From Planctomycetota bacterium (lineage in GTDB: Bacteria; Planctomycetota; PUPC01; JACPCR01), in the NCBI GenBank assembly GCA_016179685.1, contig JACPCR010000109.1, positions 1 through 47,732 of the forward strand: DNA of 47,732 bases. Direction: 5' to 3'. How positions within the stretch are numbered: the stretch's first letter is position 1; the number at the start of each line of letters is the position of its first letter. The position numbers were made by a program, and so were the translations under genes. Positions 41,271-47,732 of the stretch are shown here, piece after piece. Under the pieces are notes generated by a model that did not search any database, was not told where the DNA came from, and worked only from the letters and a program-made list of their open reading frames with translations.

Positions 41271-42596
41271 TTGAATCTCCGACTGGCCGAAAGCACAAGA
41301 ATCCTCGAACGAAACCGCGGCTTCATCCCCGGCGGCGTCGTGTCGGTCAACCGCGCCGTCGAGCCGGGCCTCGTTTTCGTGCGGGGACGAGGCTCACGGG
41401 TCTGGGACGCCGACGGCCAGGAATACATCGATTACCACGGCGCCTTCGCGCCGTTCATCCTCGGGCACAACGATCCCGACGTCCAGGCGGCCGTCCGCCG
41501 GGTCCTGGACGACGACGCCACGCTGATGGGTTCGGGCACGACCCTTCTGGAGGGCCGCCTCGCCGAGTTGATCTGCCGGCACGTCCCTTCCGTCGAACGC
41601 GTCCAGCTCACCACGAGCGGGTCCGAGGCCACCTACCATGCCCTCCGAATCGCCCGGGCCCACACGGGCCGCTCCGCGCTCATCATCATGCAGGGCGGCT
41701 ACAACGGCTGGCATGACGCCGTCGCCGCGAACGTCATGACGCCGCTTTCCGTGCTGGGGCCTCGCGTCTCGCCCGGCGAGTACCCCGTCCTCCCCATCAG
41801 CGCCGGAATCCCGGAAAGCACCCGGGCCGACATCCACGTGGTGAACTTCAACGACCTCGAATCGGCGCGGTGGGTGGCGCAGCGGCATCCTGTCTCCTGC
41901 GTGATCCTCGAGCCCATCCTTCAGAACATCGGCATCGTCAAGCCCGCGGAGGGATATCTTCCCGGCTTGAGAAAGCTGTGCGACGAGTTCGGCATGCTCC
42001 TGGTTTTCGACGAGGTGAAGACCGGATTCCGCCACGCCCTTGGCGGTTACCAGTCCCTTTGCGGCGTCCGGCCCGACCTGTCCGTCTTCGGCAAGGCCAT
42101 TGCCAATGGATATCCGATCGGGGCCATCGGCGGCCGGAAGGACTTGATGGAGTATTTCATTCACCCGGACCCGAAGAAGCGGGTGCTCATCGCGGGCACG
42201 TACAACGCGCATCCGATTCCGACCGCGGCCGCCATCGCGACCATCGAGAAGCTGTCCGCCGACGGCGGCGCCGTCTACCGGCACATCGGGCGGCTCGGCG
42301 AGCGCACCGAGGCCGGCCTCTCTTCGATCTTCCGCGAGGCCGGCCGGCGCGCCGCCATCGCCCGCCAGGGAAGCGCCTTTTGCGTTTACTTCATGGACGC
42401 GCCGCCCCGGGACTGGCACGACGTCGCGGCCGCGCACGACATGGAGCTCGACGTGCGATACCGCCGGGCGCTCATCGAGCGCGGCATCTACCACTTCCCC
42501 TTGGCCACCAAGCAGGGCAGCATCTCCTTCGCCCATACGGACCGCGACATCGACGAGACGCTGGAAAAGACGCGGGACGCGGTGCGAACGCTCTGA
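41271..42596 (+). CDS. Class-III PLP aminotransferase (glutamate-1-semialdehyde aminomutase-like)
   Basis: 441 residues, starting with TTG; no ATG is nearby. The PLP-dependent class-III fold is complete: TTSGSEATYHALRIARAHTG at ~114-133, LLVFDEVKTGFR with the PLP-binding Asp247, and the Schiff-base Lys275 in FGKAIANGYPIGAIGG. Those features and RFG-x-IPGG-like FIPGGVVSVNR place it with glutamate-1-semialdehyde 2,1-aminomutase-like proteins. It could instead act on amino sugars or other omega-amines; no heme-synthesis neighbours are present. Predicted to be cytoplasmic. It runs convergently with the Uma2 gene. Confidence 0.85.
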   Translation: MNLRLAESTRILERNRGFIPGGVVSVNRAVEPGLVFVRGRGSRVWDADGQEYIDYHGAFAPFILGHNDPDVQAAVRRVLDDDATLMGSGTTLLEGRLAELICRHVPSVERVQLTTSGSEATYHALRIARAHTGRSALIIMQGGYNGWHDAVAANVMTPLSVLGPRVSPGEYPVLPISAGIPESTRADIHVVNFNDLESARWVAQRHPVSCVILEPILQNIGIVKPAEGYLPGLRKLCDEFGMLLVFDEVKTGFRHALGGYQSLCGVRPDLSVFGKAIANGYPIGAIGGRKDLMEYFIHPDPKKRVLIAGTYNAHPIPTAAAIATIEKLSADGGAVYRHIGRLGERTEAGLSSIFREAGRRAAIARQGSAFCVYFMDAPPRDWHDVAAAHDMELDVRYRRALIERGIYHFPLATKQGSISFAHTDRDIDETLEKTRDAVRTL

Positions 42597-42617
42597 CCCA
42601 CCAAGCATCTGCGAAGG

Positions 42618-43298
42618 TCAGCTTTCCTTCTCTACACGCCTGAAAAGGTCGCGCAGCGGGAGTCTGAAGCCGGGCAGCACCGACCCGCCATCCAGAGCGC
42701 CTCTTGGAGGAATAGAAATGAATTGCTCAGGCGTAGTCCACACCTTCGCGGTTCGGGCCTCTGGGTCGATGATCCAGACCACCTCTACGCCGGCCTCAAA
42801 ATATTCCTGAAGCTTCTTGCGCATCTCCGCTTCCGTGTTGCCTTCGGACAAAATCTCAATCGCGAGATCAGGCGCCAGATCGAGGACCCGCTGGCGAGGC
42901 AGCTTTCTTCTCGGCAGTCGCTGCCAACGGATAAAAGAAACATCTGGCATGCGCATCTTGCCCGGTTTCAACCGGTATGGGCCATCCGCGCCCAAGACGA
43001 TACCTAGACCGCGATCTTCAAGAAAGTCATGTAGCAAGTGACCCAAGTACAAAGCCAGCAAGGATTCATAAGCCCCCATGGTTTTCACCACCAGAACACC
43101 GTCTACCAGCTCGCATAATCGGTCCCCCTTGTCCTGAATGTCGAGTGCGTCCTCCTCGGTCGCCAGACCTGGCGGTGGGTAAAGCCGGATGCGTTCCAGC
43201 GGGATACCCCCTAAATATTCCTGAAGGTCTGCCAGCGTCCAGGAAACAGGAAGAGTCGTGTGAGAAAGCAAGATTGAGGAGGTGCTTACCGTAGGCAT
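42618..43298 (-). CDS. Uma2 family (PD-(D/E)XK-type) endonuclease
   Basis: 226 residues from an ATG with TGAGG upstream. The Uma2 (DUF820) family has a restriction-endonuclease-like fold. Visible signatures are ELVDGVLVVKTMG, the Asp of MRMPDVSFI, the acidic strand DLAIEILSEGN and KKLQEYFEAGVEVVWIIDP. Uma2 proteins are abundant in cyanobacteria and planctomycetes; their target is unknown. Its N-terminal ~45 residues are extra and Pro-rich. It stands alone. Nearby 43299-43549 has only small palindromes (43342-43368, 43489-43516 and GGCTTTGCTTCGCAAAGCC at 43423) and no gene that I can support. Confidence 0.85.
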   Translation of the reverse strand: MPTVSTSSILLSHTTLPVSWTLADLQEYLGGIPLERIRLYPPPGLATEEDALDIQDKGDRLCELVDGVLVVKTMGAYESLLALYLGHLLHDFLEDRGLGIVLGADGPYRLKPGKMRMPDVSFIRWQRLPRRKLPRQRVLDLAPDLAIEILSEGNTEAEMRKKLQEYFEAGVEVVWIIDPEARTAKVWTTPEQFISIPPRGALDGGSVLPGFRLPLRDLFRRVEKES

Positions 43299-43549
43299 GA
43301 CCTCATGTTCCCTGGAGTAGCGAAGCGCTGCCTCAAACCGACCTGTCTGCGCCGTCGCGGCAGGCAGGCAAGTGTCGATGGCCGACGCCGAATTCAGGAT
43401 GCGGCGGGCGCTTCGTTACGAGGCTTTGCTTCGCAAAGCCTTGACTTCTGAGGAGTTACGGAGCATGTCAAGCGGGTAGAAAACTTGACCTGACTGCCGT
43501 GCCCGGCACAGGCAGGCTCATTTGTAACGGTTTCGACCCTCGGAGACAT

Positions 43550-43743
43550 CTAGCCCGGATTTCTCACAAATCGCAACGGCACGCTCGATATCTTCCTGTG
43601 CAGCAATCCGTTGCAATGCAAGCTTCAAGGCCGTTTTCCTGGCACCTCGATCCGGGTTAGCCCCGAGCGAGAACGACGCAAGTCCTTCGAGTCGAAGCCT
43701 GCAGGGCGCATTTCGAACACGCCGTGTGAGAAATGCGGGCTAG
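43550..43743 (-). mobile_element. Possible MITE-like element ending in the efp stop codon
   Basis: CTAGCCCGGATTTCTCACA at the left and its near-perfect inverse (one mismatch in 19) at 43725-43743. Both outer ends are CTAG, which may be a 4-bp target duplication. The right end supplies the TAG stop of efp. On the minus strand a reading frame crosses it (RKTALKLALQRIAAQEDIER and AVAICEKSGLDVSEGRN to a TGA near 43520), perhaps a gene fragment. The element lacks a transposase. Confidence 0.4.
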
Positions 43744-44297
43744 TTCGCCCGGCCCAGAAATTCTCCGGTCCTCGTGTCCACCTTCAACAGCTCCCCCTTG
43801 TTGATGAATAACGGGACCTTCACCACCAGCCCCGTCTCCAGCGTCGCCGCCTTCGTGACGTTGGTCACCGTGTCGCCCTTCGCCCCAGGCTCCGTCTCCG
43901 TCACCTTCAGATTCACCGTGGTCGGCAACTCGATGCCTATCACCTGGCCCTCGTAAAAGGTCAACTCCACCTCCAGTTCCGAGATCAGAAAATTCTTCGC
44001 GTCACCCGCTTGCTCCTCGTTCAAAAAAATCTGGTCATAAGTCTCCAAATCCATCAAGCAGAACCGGTCCCCCTCTCGGTACAGGTACTGGCACTTTTTC
44101 TTCTCCAGGTAGGCCACCTCGATCTTGTCGGTGGACCTGAATCGGTGCTGGATCATGTTCCCGCGCTTGAGATGGCGCAACTTGGTCTGGACCATGGCCC
44201 TCCAATTTCCTGGCGCCACGTGCTGGAAATCATGCACCAGGTAGAGTTCGTTCTCGTGGATGATGACCATCCCTTTCCGGATTTCCGTCGCGTTCAT
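43740..44297 (-). CDS. efp: Elongation factor P, Asn-tipped subtype
   Basis: 185 residues, correct length, with GAGGTGA before the ATG. EF-P binds the ribosomal E site and relieves stalling at polyproline stretches. Domains: KOW-like N-domain (~1-62), OB central domain (~65-128), OB C-domain (~130-185, with GLVVKVPLFINKGELLKVDT and RTGEFLGRA). The loop at the P-site tip reads HVAPGNWRAMVQTKLRHLKR: the usual Lys or Arg is Asn31 followed by Trp32, so lysylation (EpmA) or rhamnosylation (EarP) at that position is not possible. This is the form I associate with PVC-group bacteria. Its stop codon lies in the CTAG end of a possible mobile element. Its 5' leader holds a perfect 22-bp hairpin. Confidence 0.95.
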   Translation of the reverse strand: MNATEIRKGMVIIHENELYLVHDFQHVAPGNWRAMVQTKLRHLKRGNMIQHRFRSTDKIEVAYLEKKKCQYLYREGDRFCLMDLETYDQIFLNEEQAGDAKNFLISELEVELTFYEGQVIGIELPTTVNLKVTETEPGAKGDTVTNVTKAATLETGLVVKVPLFINKGELLKVDTRTGEFLGRAN

Positions 44298-44325
44298 CGC
44301 GTCACCTCAAGAAAGATTCCCTCTC

Positions 44326-44373
44326 GATGATGCGGCAACGGAAGCGCGGACGCGCTTCCGTTGCCGCATCATC
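44326..44373 (-). promoter_or_regulatory. Perfect 22-bp hairpin in the efp leader
   Basis: 22-bp perfect stem with a GGAC loop, about 30 bases before the efp start and downstream of its candidate promoter, so it lies in the 5' UTR. Central sequence GGAAGCGCGGACGCGCTTCC is related to the hairpin at 39953-39996, but the outer arms differ. Could influence mRNA stability or translation. Confidence 0.55.
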
Positions 44374-44410
44374 ATGACGTTTCCTCATCTTATCACCCCA
44401 TCGCCGGGCT

Positions 44411-44419
44411 ATTATATCA
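44411..44419 (-). promoter_or_regulatory. Candidate extended -10 promoter for efp
   Basis: TGATATAAT on the minus strand: a perfect TATAAT with an extended TG. No good -35 box; about 114 bases before the start codon. Confidence 0.5.
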
Positions 44420-44516
44420 GTTCGCCTCATCGTCCGCCGTACGAGCCAGACGGCCTCGGAATTTTAGTCGCGTGATTCATGATATTCCGGTTCAGCATCC
44501 ATTTCCGCAGGGTGTT

Positions 44517-44545
44517 TTGACACTTACGCGCAGTCTGGCTAAAAT
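44517..44545 (+). promoter_or_regulatory. Strong sigma-70 promoter for the siroheme reductase gene
   Basis: TTGACA (perfect), 17 bases, TAAAAT (5 of 6). The start codon is ~205 bases downstream, leaving a long leader with three hairpins (44561-44587, 44618-44652, 44657-44690). Confidence 0.75.
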
Positions 44546-44617
44546 AGGCATTTGGGACACCAAGCTTAAAAAAACTTCTTAAGCTTGAGTTGCCCCTTGG
44601 GGGCCTTCGTTTTCCCG

Positions 44618-44690
44618 CCAGGGTTGGGCCCGAGAAGCCGGGCCAATCCTGGCTCTGAAATCCGCGAGCCAGAAGGGTGCAGCGGATTTC
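44618..44690 (-). repeat. 73-bp hairpin repeat, copy A, inverted relative to copy B
   Basis: Reverse complement matches 47103-47176: GAAATCCGCTGC, CGGATTTCAGAGCCAGG and TTGGCCCGGCTTC, CCCAACCCTGG, with a few mismatches and a one-base indel. Two stems form: CCAGGGTTGG/CCAATCCTGG and GAAATCCGC/GCGGATTTC. It lies in the leader of the reductase gene. Confidence 0.75.
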
Positions 44691-44757
44691 AATGATGAGT
44701 TTTTGACATGGAATTCTTCCCCGCGCCGGAAATCCTTCATGAGACGTTGAGGTTACC

Positions 44758-47055
44758 TTGAACGCGACCACCTGGAAAGAAAAGCTGGCCGGCATGATTG
44801 CACCGGAGCTGGCCGCCGAGATCGATGCGTACGAGATTCAGATGGAACTGCGCAAGCAGGGCAAGCTCGACGAAAAGATTTTCGCTGAGAGCCGCCTTCG
44901 CCGAGGCGTGTACGGCCAGCGTTATGACAACGGACACCGACACGACGGCATGCGCACCCGGCAGCTCGAATACCCCGAGAGAGGTCTGACCAAGGGGCCC
45001 GAGACGCTCTGGGACGCTCCCGGAATGCAGAGAATCAAGATTCCATTCGGTGGGCTCAGTCCGGAGCAGATGGATGTTCTCGCCGACCTGGCGGAAGAGT
45101 ACTCCGACGGAATCCTTCACGTCACCACGCGCCAGGACTTTCAGCTTCATTTCGTTCACATCGAGGACACTCCTTCCCTTATGCGGCGGCTTGCGGCGGT
45201 CGGCATCACCACGCGAGAGGCCTGCGGCAATTCCGTGCGTAATGTCACCGCATGTCCGATTTCCGGGGTTTGCCGCGATGAGGCTTTTGACGTAACTCCT
45301 TATGCGAAAGCCTGTTCAAGATTTCTTCTCGGCCATCGCGACACCCAGGACTTCGGTCGAAAATTCAAACCTGCCTTCTCCGGCTGCAAGGAACATGCGT
45401 GCGGACTCGTCTCGATGCACGATATAGGCTTTATCGCGGCCCGACGCATCGTGGATGGCAAGGAAAAACGTGGCTTCGAATTCTACGTCGGCGGCGGCCT
45501 CGGCGCCGTTCCTCACCAGGCCAAGCTCATCGATCCCTTCCTTCCGGAAGAAGAGCTCCTGCCTATGTCCCAGGCCGTATCACGTGTATTTGCCCGACTC
45601 GGCGAGAAGAAGAACCGGCAGAGAGCCCGCATCAAGTTTCTCGTGGCGAGTCTCGGAATCGATGAGTTTCGCCGGCTTGTGCAGGAGGAGCGCCGGACGA
45701 TGCCTGAGGACCCGCGTTGGACAGCCTATCTAAAGGATGTGCCGCGTTACGCGGAAAAGCCCATCCGCCAGGCCGTGCCTTTGAACGGACTTAAACGTCC
45801 GGAAGGATTCGAAAGTTGGTATCGTACGAACGTTTATCAGCAGAAGCAGGGGGGCTATGTGGTGGCCACAGTCACCTTGCCCCTGGGAGATTTGACTTCG
45901 CAGCAGCTCAGGAAACTCGCCGGCCTCGCGCGTGAGTATTCGGGCGACAATATCCGCACAACCGTCGAGCAGAATATCCTTCTTCGGTGGGTCAGCGAGG
46001 CTGATCTACCCGCTCTATATCAAGAACTAAGGAAACTCGGGCTTGCGCAGCCGGGTGGGGGCACGATTGTGGACGTTACGGCCTGCCCGGGCACGGACAC
46101 GTGCAAGCTCGGGATAGCCTCTTCGCGTGGGCTAGCCTCCGAGCTTCGCAACAGATTGATGGCAAACAACTTACAATTGGATGAGGCGGTTCGTGGCCTG
46201 CGAATCAAGATAAGCGGCTGCTTCAATTCGTGCGGTCAGCATCATATCGCTGATATCGGATTCTATGGAAATAGCCGTACTATCGGCTCTTACAAGGTCC
46301 CTCACTTCCAGGTCGTTCTGGGCGGAAAATGGACGGACAACGCGGGCGCTTATGGTTTGGCCATCGCTTCCATTCCATCCAAGAGGATTCCCGACGCTGT
46401 CGTCAAAATCACGGATTTCTATGTTCAGCAGCGTCAAAAAGGTGAGAGTTTCCAGAATTTCATCCAAAGGGTCGGAAAGAAGGCCATGAAGGACCTGCTC
46501 GACGAGCTGACCAAGGTCCCTGCACACAACGTGGACGCGTCCTATTACTCGGACTGGGGTGATTCGCGGGAATTCACCTTGGGCGACATGGGGACCGGCG
46601 AATGCGCTGGCGAAGTGGTCCCGCGCGTTCAGTTCGAGTTGTCCGCCGCAGAACGCGAGGCCTTCGAAGCCCAGCTTCATATGGACTCGGGTGATTACCG
46701 AATGGCGGATGAGACTGCCTATGCTGCCATGATTCAGGCCGCCAAAGCCCTTGTGTTCACCGAGTTCCTGGACGTGGCGAACGACCCGGCTACCATCGTA
46801 ACCGAGTTCCGAAAGCGATTTTACGACACGCAGCTTTTTCATAATAAATTTGTAGGCGGGAAGTTCGCGCAATACCTCTTCCGCAGGCACGAAAGTCCTA
46901 CCTCTGTCTACTCCAAGGAAGGGGCGCATCAGCTTGTGGAGGAGGCCCAACTTTTCATCGAGGCGGCATACGCGTGTTACGGCCGGATCGCCGCTGAGAA
47001 GGTTTCTGCAGCAGCTCTTCCCGGTCCACTCGCTGGCCTGCCGAAGATGGTCTAG
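44758..47055 (+). CDS. Siroheme nitrite/sulfite reductase with C-terminal helical extension
   Basis: 765 residues from TTG, with GAGG upstream. It has two ferredoxin-like/NIR_SIR halves. The C-terminal half has the full siroheme-4Fe4S set: Cys443 and Cys449 in TACPGTDTC, Cys488 and Cys492 in ISGCFNSCGQHHIADIGF. The N-half has a parallel set, Cys166/Cys172 and Cys210/Cys215, in NVTACPISGVC and FSGCKEHACG. N-terminal LRRGVYGQRYDNGHR is typical of this family. The domains account for ~600 residues; ~610-765 (AEREAFEAQLHMDSGDYRMA to AYACYGRIAAE) is helical and resembles HEPN-like tails seen on some relatives. It reduces nitrite or sulfite by six electrons; which one is not decided. It has a long leader and is flanked by inverted 73-bp repeats. 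Confidence 0.9.
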   Translation: MNATTWKEKLAGMIAPELAAEIDAYEIQMELRKQGKLDEKIFAESRLRRGVYGQRYDNGHRHDGMRTRQLEYPERGLTKGPETLWDAPGMQRIKIPFGGLSPEQMDVLADLAEEYSDGILHVTTRQDFQLHFVHIEDTPSLMRRLAAVGITTREACGNSVRNVTACPISGVCRDEAFDVTPYAKACSRFLLGHRDTQDFGRKFKPAFSGCKEHACGLVSMHDIGFIAARRIVDGKEKRGFEFYVGGGLGAVPHQAKLIDPFLPEEELLPMSQAVSRVFARLGEKKNRQRARIKFLVASLGIDEFRRLVQEERRTMPEDPRWTAYLKDVPRYAEKPIRQAVPLNGLKRPEGFESWYRTNVYQQKQGGYVVATVTLPLGDLTSQQLRKLAGLAREYSGDNIRTTVEQNILLRWVSEADLPALYQELRKLGLAQPGGGTIVDVTACPGTDTCKLGIASSRGLASELRNRLMANNLQLDEAVRGLRIKISGCFNSCGQHHIADIGFYGNSRTIGSYKVPHFQVVLGGKWTDNAGAYGLAIASIPSKRIPDAVVKITDFYVQQRQKGESFQNFIQRVGKKAMKDLLDELTKVPAHNVDASYYSDWGDSREFTLGDMGTGECAGEVVPRVQFELSAAEREAFEAQLHMDSGDYRMADETAYAAMIQAAKALVFTEFLDVANDPATIVTEFRKRFYDTQLFHNKFVGGKFAQYLFRRHESPTSVYSKEGAHQLVEEAQLFIEAAYACYGRIAAEKVSAAALPGPLAGLPKMV

Positions 47056-47102
47056 TAGACGAGTTAGCAAGTGCACCCGCACTTCCTCACACGGGTACTA
47101 GC

Positions 47103-47184
47103 GAAATCCGCTGCGCCCTTCAGTCTACTCGGATTTCAGAGCCAGGGTTGGCCCGGCTTCACCGGCCCAACCCTGGCTCTGAAA
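47103..47184 (+). terminator. Terminator-like double hairpin, repeat copy B
   Basis: GAAATCCG/CGGATTTC followed by an 18-bp perfect stem (47134-47151 with 47167-47184, TTTCAGAGCCAGGGTTGG). Located ~50 bp after the reductase stop codon. It is the inverted partner of copy A at 44618-44690. Confidence 0.75.
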
Positions 47185-47188
47185 CGGG

Positions 47189-47317
47189 GCCTTTAAGTAA
47201 CTTCTCAATAAGTTCGGATAAGTTCACACAGTCGTATATATAAGTTGCTGTATGGCAAATTGTTATAGAAAACGGGTAAGCGATTTACCCGAACTTATTG
47301 AGAAGTTACGCCTTTAA
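47189..47317 (+). mobile_element. 113-bp MITE with 21-bp perfect inverted ends and 8-bp target duplication
   Basis: Element 47197-47309. Left end GTAACTTCTCAATAAGTTCG (plus G), right end its exact inverse (21 of 21). Direct repeats GCCTTTAA flank it at 47189-47196 and 47310-47317. No coding capacity. Ends starting GTAA and an 8-bp duplication resemble the IS66 family, from general knowledge. An inner CGGGTAA/TTACCCG hairpin lies near the right end. Confidence 0.8.
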
Positions 47318-47375
47318 TTCTCAACGTATTGTTTCATAATGAGATACATCCCATTCCTCGTTGAGTGGAGATGCG

Positions 47376-47732
47376 ATGCTTAAGAATCTGCAAAAGATTG
47401 GTCTCAAGTTCTTCGTGGAAAAGCCGTGCTCCATCGACGTGCGCGAGTTCGTTCCTATCTTTCATTCCTGGATTCAAAACAGCACGTTAAAAGACCTTAT
47501 GATTGATGTCGCTGATTACGCCCACGTCGAAACGGGCCCAGGTGTCGTCTTGATAGCCCATGAGGCCAATTACGCCATGGACCTCGGTGAAAACCGGCTC
47601 GGCCTCCTTTACTACCGCAAACAACCGATTGAATCCGATTTTCCAGCCATTCTCAGGTCGTCCTTCTCCTCGGCATTACATGCGTGCAGGCTCCTTGAAA
47701 CGGATAACAAGCTTCAGGGACGCCTCCAATTT
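47376..47732 (+). CDS. Conserved protein of unknown function downstream of siroheme reductase, cut by window edge
   Basis: 119 codons visible, running off the right end. The ATG has GGAG five bases upstream. Translation starts MLKNLQKIGLKFFVEKPCSI and includes VREFVPIFHSWIQ, DLMIDVADYAHVETGPGVVL, AHEANYAMDLGENRLGLLYY and LHACRLLET. I recall homologous small proteins near nitrite/sulfite reductase genes in other bacteria, but I cannot name the family. The gene is 320 bp after the reductase, behind a terminator-like repeat and the MITE, so it likely has its own promoter. It may use the MITE as part of its upstream region. Confidence 0.8.
   Translation, partial: MLKNLQKIGLKFFVEKPCSIDVREFVPIFHSWIQNSTLKDLMIDVADYAHVETGPGVVLIAHEANYAMDLGENRLGLLYYRKQPIESDFPAILRSSFSSALHACRLLETDNKLQGRLQF

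Noticed and set aside
1..47732. CRISPR arrays, rRNA and tRNA genes
   Set aside because: No regularly spaced repeat array, rRNA-like segment or cloverleaf with conserved T-loop was seen on either strand by eye; a scan with RNA models would confirm.

Overview
The window is GC-rich DNA from a bacterium that looks like a member of the Planctomycetota or wider PVC group, or a related uncultured lineage. Evidence: a DUF1549/DUF1553 protein paired with a Tat-exported DUF1501 protein, a PhyH-family dioxygenase, very large secreted glycan-active and LamG-type proteins, a sigma-70 factor with the long N-terminal extension seen in planctomycetes, an elongation factor P with Asn at the loop tip, and a caspase/FGE fusion. 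No rRNA, tRNA, CRISPR array or complete transposase gene was seen. Many intergenic spaces hold long, near-perfect hairpins and short dispersed repeats. This assignment is an inference from gene content only.

Layout. 1-2178 (minus): a caspase-like/PEGA/FGE protein cut by the left edge, preceded by a TFIIB-type zinc-ribbon protein. 2416-4867 (plus): NAD-dependent epimerase and a beta-propeller glycosidase-like protein. 4927-8324 (plus): a decaying stretch with a small antitoxin-like gene, a frameshifted MazF toxin, and an eight-repeat carboxypeptidase-regulatory-like protein broken by one in-frame TGA. 8429-16244 (plus): a large PcRGLX/YetA (PL26-like) protein with a C-terminal LamG domain, an SPFH protein tightly linked to a divergent NAD-kinase-family protein, and a second propeller protein. 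16284-20861 (minus): PhyH, a 124-residue unknown, DUF1501, DUF1549/DUF1553. 21114-26814 (minus): a surface operon of a lipoprotein with a caspase-like fold, a DUF3187-like beta-barrel, and a secreted BNR protein with a CFI-box C-terminus. 27086-33235: dapF (minus), then a membrane FHA protein overlapping a secreted repeat protein (plus). 33279-36008: sigma factor, small membrane protein, xylose-isomerase-like barrel. 36507-37273 (minus): a small protein plus nucleotidyltransferase pair resembling a toxin-antitoxin locus. 37388-40955 (minus): a second DUF3187-like barrel followed by a CFI-box protein, here an S8/S53-type protease. 41271-47732: class-III aminotransferase, Uma2 endonuclease, efp, a siroheme nitrite/sulfite reductase and the start of a conserved unknown gene.

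How the genes fit together. The secreted sugar-active proteins, epimerase, TIM-barrel isomerase and DUF1501/DUF1549 set suggest heterotrophic polysaccharide use. The most interesting pattern is a module seen twice: a DUF3187-like barrel immediately upstream of a protein ending in Gly-rich linker plus CFI-box, each time with a protease-like surface protein (caspase-like lipoprotein in one, Ser/Glu/Asp protease in the other). I propose, as inference, a surface export or anchoring system. Mobile DNA is present only as small elements: a 113-bp MITE with perfect 21-bp inverted ends and an 8-bp target duplication, a second possible element at the efp stop codon, and several dispersed palindromic repeats.
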